From Bacillota bacterium (GTDB lineage Bacteria; Bacillota_A; Clostridia; Peptostreptococcales; Anaerovoracaceae): a stretch of DNA of 9,992 nt. The notes under the pieces are model-generated. The model did not search any database and had not been told where the DNA came from. It saw nothing but the letters and a program-made list of their open reading frames with translations. Both the position numbers and the translations under genes were made by a program. The stretch is taken from contig JAFRWQ010000002.1 in NCBI GenBank assembly GCA_017437925.1, positions 1 through 9,992 on the forward strand, in the 5' to 3' direction. Below are positions 7,489-9,992 of this stretch, one piece after another; positions within the stretch are counted from its first letter, which is position 1, and each line of letters begins with the position of its first letter.

Positions 7489-8065
7489 GCTCGCTCTTTC
7501 CGCCGTCATCGCCTACTTTCTCGGCAACATCTCGCCGGCCATCATCCTGAGCAGGCTCAAGGGAAAGGATATAAGAGAGCAGGGCAGCGGCAACGCCGGG
7601 ACCACCAACATGCTGAGGATATACGGCAAAAAGGCGGCGGCCCTGACCCTTGTGATAGACGTGCTCAAAGGAGCATGCGCAGTGCTGATAGGAAGGGCCC
7701 TTGCGGGAGATCCGGGCGCCTGCCTTGCCGTAGTCTGCGTAATTATAGGCCACATCTGGCCTGTCCTCTACGGTTTTAAGGGAGGAAAGGGCGTGGCGGC
7801 AAGCCTCGGGGCTCTTCTCGCCCTTTCGCCGTCTCTTGCGGGCATGGCCGCCGTAATTGCTCTGGCCGTCATAGCCCTTACCAAAATGGTATCGGCCGGC
7901 TCCGTCGCCGCGGCAGTCGCTCTTCCCATCCTGAGCTTTTTCAGATACAGGGCTTTCTTCCCCTACGCCCTCGTAATGGCCGCCATTGTGATCTTTAAGC
8001 ACAGGTCCAACATAGGAAGGATATTGAGGGGCGAAGAGTCGAAGCTTGACTTTTCGAAGAAATAG
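7481..8065 (+). CDS. plsY: PlsY, acyl-phosphate:glycerol-3-phosphate acyltransferase (194 aa)
   Basis: Membrane enzyme that transfers an acyl group from acyl-phosphate to sn-glycerol 3-phosphate, making lysophosphatidic acid, the first committed phospholipid precursor. The length is typical. The three family motifs are present: GSGNAGTTNMLR (35–46), then GHIWP (90–94) running into KGGKG (100–104), and HRSNIGRILRGEE (174–186). About five hydrophobic segments cover the protein, in line with the known fold. The first motif reads AGTTN where many members have AGATN or PGATN, a conservative change. The ATG overlaps the end of der by eight bases, with GGGGAG about nine bases upstream. The substrate producer gpsA follows after nine bases. 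Confidence 0.97.
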   Translation: MFKLALSAVIAYFLGNISPAIILSRLKGKDIREQGSGNAGTTNMLRIYGKKAAALTLVIDVLKGACAVLIGRALAGDPGACLAVVCVIIGHIWPVLYGFKGGKGVAASLGALLALSPSLAGMAAVIALAVIALTKMVSAGSVAAAVALPILSFFRYRAFFPYALVMAAIVIFKHRSNIGRILRGEESKLDFSKK

Positions 8066-8074
8066 GAGGCCCCG

Positions 8075-9085
8075 ATGAAAGCAGCAGTCATAGGAGCGGG
8101 GAGCTGGGGGACCGCCCTGGCCCTGGTCCTTTCCGATAACGGTCATGAGGTCAGCCTCTGGGACAGGAACCCGCAAAGGCTTTCCGAGACCGCCGAAAGG
8201 CTTGAAAACACAAGATATCTGCCGGGAGTCAGGCTGCCCGAAAGCATGCTTTTCGTCCCCGAAGCCGAAGAAGCGCTCAAAGGCGCGGACCTTGCGGTCT
8301 TCGCAGTCCCCGCCCAGCGCTTTTCCGAGGTCTATGAACACTTTTCCTGCTTTCTTGAGCCCTCGGCCCTGGCCGTAAACGTCGCCAAGGGCATAGATGT
8401 AAAGAGCCTTAAGAGGCTTTCCGAGCTTGCCGAGGAGATAAGGCCCGGCGGCCGCTACGCGGTGCTCTCGGGTCCCTCCCACGCAGAAGAGGTTGGAAGA
8501 AGGCTCCCCGCGGCACTGGTCGCGGCATCTGAAAACGAAAAAGACGCGAAGGCTGTCCAGGACGCCTTCATGAACCGGGTCTTCAGGGTCTACACCGCTT
8601 CGGACGTGACCGGCGTGGAGCTCGGAGGCGCTTTAAAGAATATAATAGCCCTGGCGGCGGGCATAAGCGACGGCCTTAAGCTGGGCGACAACGCAAAGGC
8701 CGCCCTGATGACCAGGGGCATCACCGAGATGACGCGCATGGGCACAAGGCTGGGCGCCGATCCCAACACCTTCTCGGGCCTTTCCGGCATAGGAGACCTT
8801 ATAGTGACCTGCGGCAGTATCCACTCCAGAAACCGCCGCTGCGGCATGCTCATAGGGCAGGGCGTTGAGCCTTCGGAGGCCGTAAAGCAGGTGGGCATGG
8901 TGGTCGAAGGCATATATACCGCAGAAGCCGCCGTGAGCCTTTCGGATAAGCTCGGCGTCGAGATGCCCATAACCCAAAGCCTTTACGGCGTGACCGAGGG
9001 AAGGATGACGCCCAAAGAGGCCCTCGAAGGCCTGATGAACCGCAGAAGAAAGAACGAGAACGAGGACATATTTGTAAGATCATGA
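8075..9085 (+). CDS. gpsA: GpsA, NAD(P)+-dependent glycerol-3-phosphate dehydrogenase (336 aa)
   Basis: Cytoplasmic enzyme that reduces dihydroxyacetone phosphate to sn-glycerol 3-phosphate, the acceptor used by PlsY encoded just upstream. The N-terminal Rossmann fold shows GAGSWGTALA (7–16). SGPSHAEEV (132–140) is the conserved GPS(F/H)A motif. The substrate-site lysine appears in the GGALKN segment as K188, followed by DNAKAALMTRG (205–215) and the GLSGIGDLIVTC segment of the C-terminal domain. The length of 336 is normal. AGGAGG five bases before ATG gives a secure start. The stop codon overlaps miaB by four bases. Nothing is missing or unusual. Confidence 0.98.
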   Translation: MKAAVIGAGSWGTALALVLSDNGHEVSLWDRNPQRLSETAERLENTRYLPGVRLPESMLFVPEAEEALKGADLAVFAVPAQRFSEVYEHFSCFLEPSALAVNVAKGIDVKSLKRLSELAEEIRPGGRYAVLSGPSHAEEVGRRLPAALVAASENEKDAKAVQDAFMNRVFRVYTASDVTGVELGGALKNIIALAAGISDGLKLGDNAKAALMTRGITEMTRMGTRLGADPNTFSGLSGIGDLIVTCGSIHSRNRRCGMLIGQGVEPSEAVKQVGMVVEGIYTAEAAVSLSDKLGVEMPITQSLYGVTEGRMTPKEALEGLMNRRRKNENEDIFVRS

Positions 9086-9992
9086 AGACCTATCACGTAA
9101 TAACCTTCGGCTGCCAGATGAACGAGAGGGATTCGGAGACCATAGCGGGAATGCTCGAGGAGCTGGGCTACGTCTTTACCGAAGACCCCAAAAATGCCGA
9201 CGCGGTGGTCCTCAACACCTGCAGCGTGAGGGAAAACGCCGACAAGCGCTTCTTCGGAGTCCTGGGGCAGCTGAAGAACAGCCACGAGAGCAGGCCGGGA
9301 ATGATGGTCTGCGTCTGCGGCTGCATGATGCAGCAGCAGAGGATAATAGACAGCATCAAGGCCAAGTACTCCTGGGTCGACCTGGTCTTCGGCACCCACA
9401 ACCTGAGCGATTTTCCCAGGCTCTTCAAAAATGCTTATGAGGAGAAGAGGCACATCATAGACGTGCTCTCGGAGGCGGGACCCATAGCCGAAGGCCTGCC
9501 CTCCAGAAGAGCCTACGATTTCAAGGCTTATGTCAGCATAATGCAGGGCTGCAACAACTTCTGCAGCTACTGCATAGTGCCCTACACCAGGGGCAGGGAG
9601 AGGAGCAGAAGGCCCGAAGCTATCATCGCCGAGGTCAGGGAGCTTGCCGCCTCCGGCTGCAAAGAGATCATGGTCCTGGGACAGAACGTCAATTCCTACG
9701 GCAGGGCCGGGTCTGTCGAAGGCACATACAACGCGAAGACCGACGAGCCCCACCTGGATTTCGCGGGGCTCATGAGGGAGCTCGACAAGATCGACGGCAT
9801 AGAGCGTATACGTTTCATGACCTCTCATCCCAAGGACATCTCGGACGAGCTGATAGAATGCTTCAGGAACCCCAGGCATATCTGCCGCCAGATACACCTG
9901 CCGGTCCAGTCGGGCTCGGATAAGGTGCTCAGGGAAATGAACAGGGTCTACAACAGGGAGCAGTATCTGCTGCTCGTCGAAAAGCTCAGAAG
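9082..9992 (+). CDS. miaB: MiaB, tRNA-2-methylthio-N6-isopentenyladenosine synthase, partial (C-terminus off the window)
   Basis: Radical-SAM methylthiotransferase that adds a methylthio group to i6A37 of tRNAs, next to the anticodon. The first ~303 residues are visible. The N-terminal UPF0004 domain begins YHVITFGCQMN, with cluster cysteines C11, C47 and C81. The radical-SAM motif is C157, C161, C164 within QGCNNFCSYCIVPYTRGRER, which together with GQNVNSY favours MiaB over its relatives RimO and MtaB. The C-terminal TRAM domain and the end of the SAM barrel lie beyond the edge (full length is usually 430–480). The ATG overlaps the gpsA stop (ATGA). I see no good ribosome binding site close to it, so translation may depend on ribosomes finishing gpsA. 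A following mutS or mutL would be common in Clostridia, but this cannot be seen. Confidence 0.95.
   Translation, partial: MKTYHVITFGCQMNERDSETIAGMLEELGYVFTEDPKNADAVVLNTCSVRENADKRFFGVLGQLKNSHESRPGMMVCVCGCMMQQQRIIDSIKAKYSWVDLVFGTHNLSDFPRLFKNAYEEKRHIIDVLSEAGPIAEGLPSRRAYDFKAYVSIMQGCNNFCSYCIVPYTRGRERSRRPEAIIAEVRELAASGCKEIMVLGQNVNSYGRAGSVEGTYNAKTDEPHLDFAGLMRELDKIDGIERIRFMTSHPKDISDELIECFRNPRHICRQIHLPVQSGSDKVLREMNRVYNREQYLLLVEKLR

Noticed and set aside
5869..7509. A 546-codon open frame on the minus strand, antisense to the end of the MATE gene and nearly all of der
   Set aside because: It is opposite two certain genes, its translation has no recognisable family motif and is dominated by residues expected from reading GC-rich codons backwards. 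It is a by-product of codon bias.
7457..8482. A 341-codon minus-strand open frame antisense to plsY and gpsA
   Set aside because: Both sense genes are certain; the antisense translation resembles no protein I know.
8983..9897. A 304-codon minus-strand open frame antisense to miaB
   Set aside because: miaB has intact cysteine motifs on the plus strand; the antisense frame shows no motifs and is explained by base composition.

Overview
This looks like a chromosomal window from a GC-rich Bacillota (Clostridia-like) bacterium. The main clue is the der–plsY–gpsA gene order, which I know as a typical Firmicutes housekeeping block. Other clues are the strong AAAGGAG/GGAGG ribosome binding sites and the frequent AGG (Arg) and ATA (Ile) codons. 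The phylum call is inference; there is no rRNA in the window to confirm it. The genes are densely packed: the longest gap without a gene is about 200 bases (4570–4771). I see no rRNA, tRNA, CRISPR array, insertion sequence or phage gene.

Left half, minus strand: a Trk-type potassium uptake operon reads right to left as trkA (3223–4569), trkH (1759–3219), then a second shorter trkH-like gene (482–1759). It ends in a strong intrinsic terminator (417–447). Beyond that, on the same strand, lies a nearly complete gene for a bacterial PH-domain protein (1–346) that runs off the left edge. TrkA is the cytoplasmic nucleotide-binding regulator and TrkH the membrane pore. The unusual point is two tandem, clearly diverged pore subunits behind one regulator.

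Centre: a divergent promoter region (4570–4771). Each side has a recognisable sigma-A type promoter, and an imperfect inverted repeat lies between them.

Right half, plus strand: five tightly packed genes form an apparent operon. They are a MATE-family efflux transporter (4772–6163), der (ribosome-assembly GTPase), plsY (acyl-phosphate glycerol-3-phosphate acyltransferase), gpsA (glycerol-3-phosphate dehydrogenase) and miaB (tRNA methylthiotransferase, cut by the right edge). Three of the four junctions overlap and the fourth has a 9-nt gap. GpsA makes sn-glycerol 3-phosphate and PlsY acylates it, so these two are consecutive steps of phospholipid synthesis. Der and MiaB both serve translation.

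I found no clear sign of an undescribed biological system here. The most interesting points are the diverged second TrkH, the inverted repeat between the divergent promoters, and the MATE gene translationally coupled to der.
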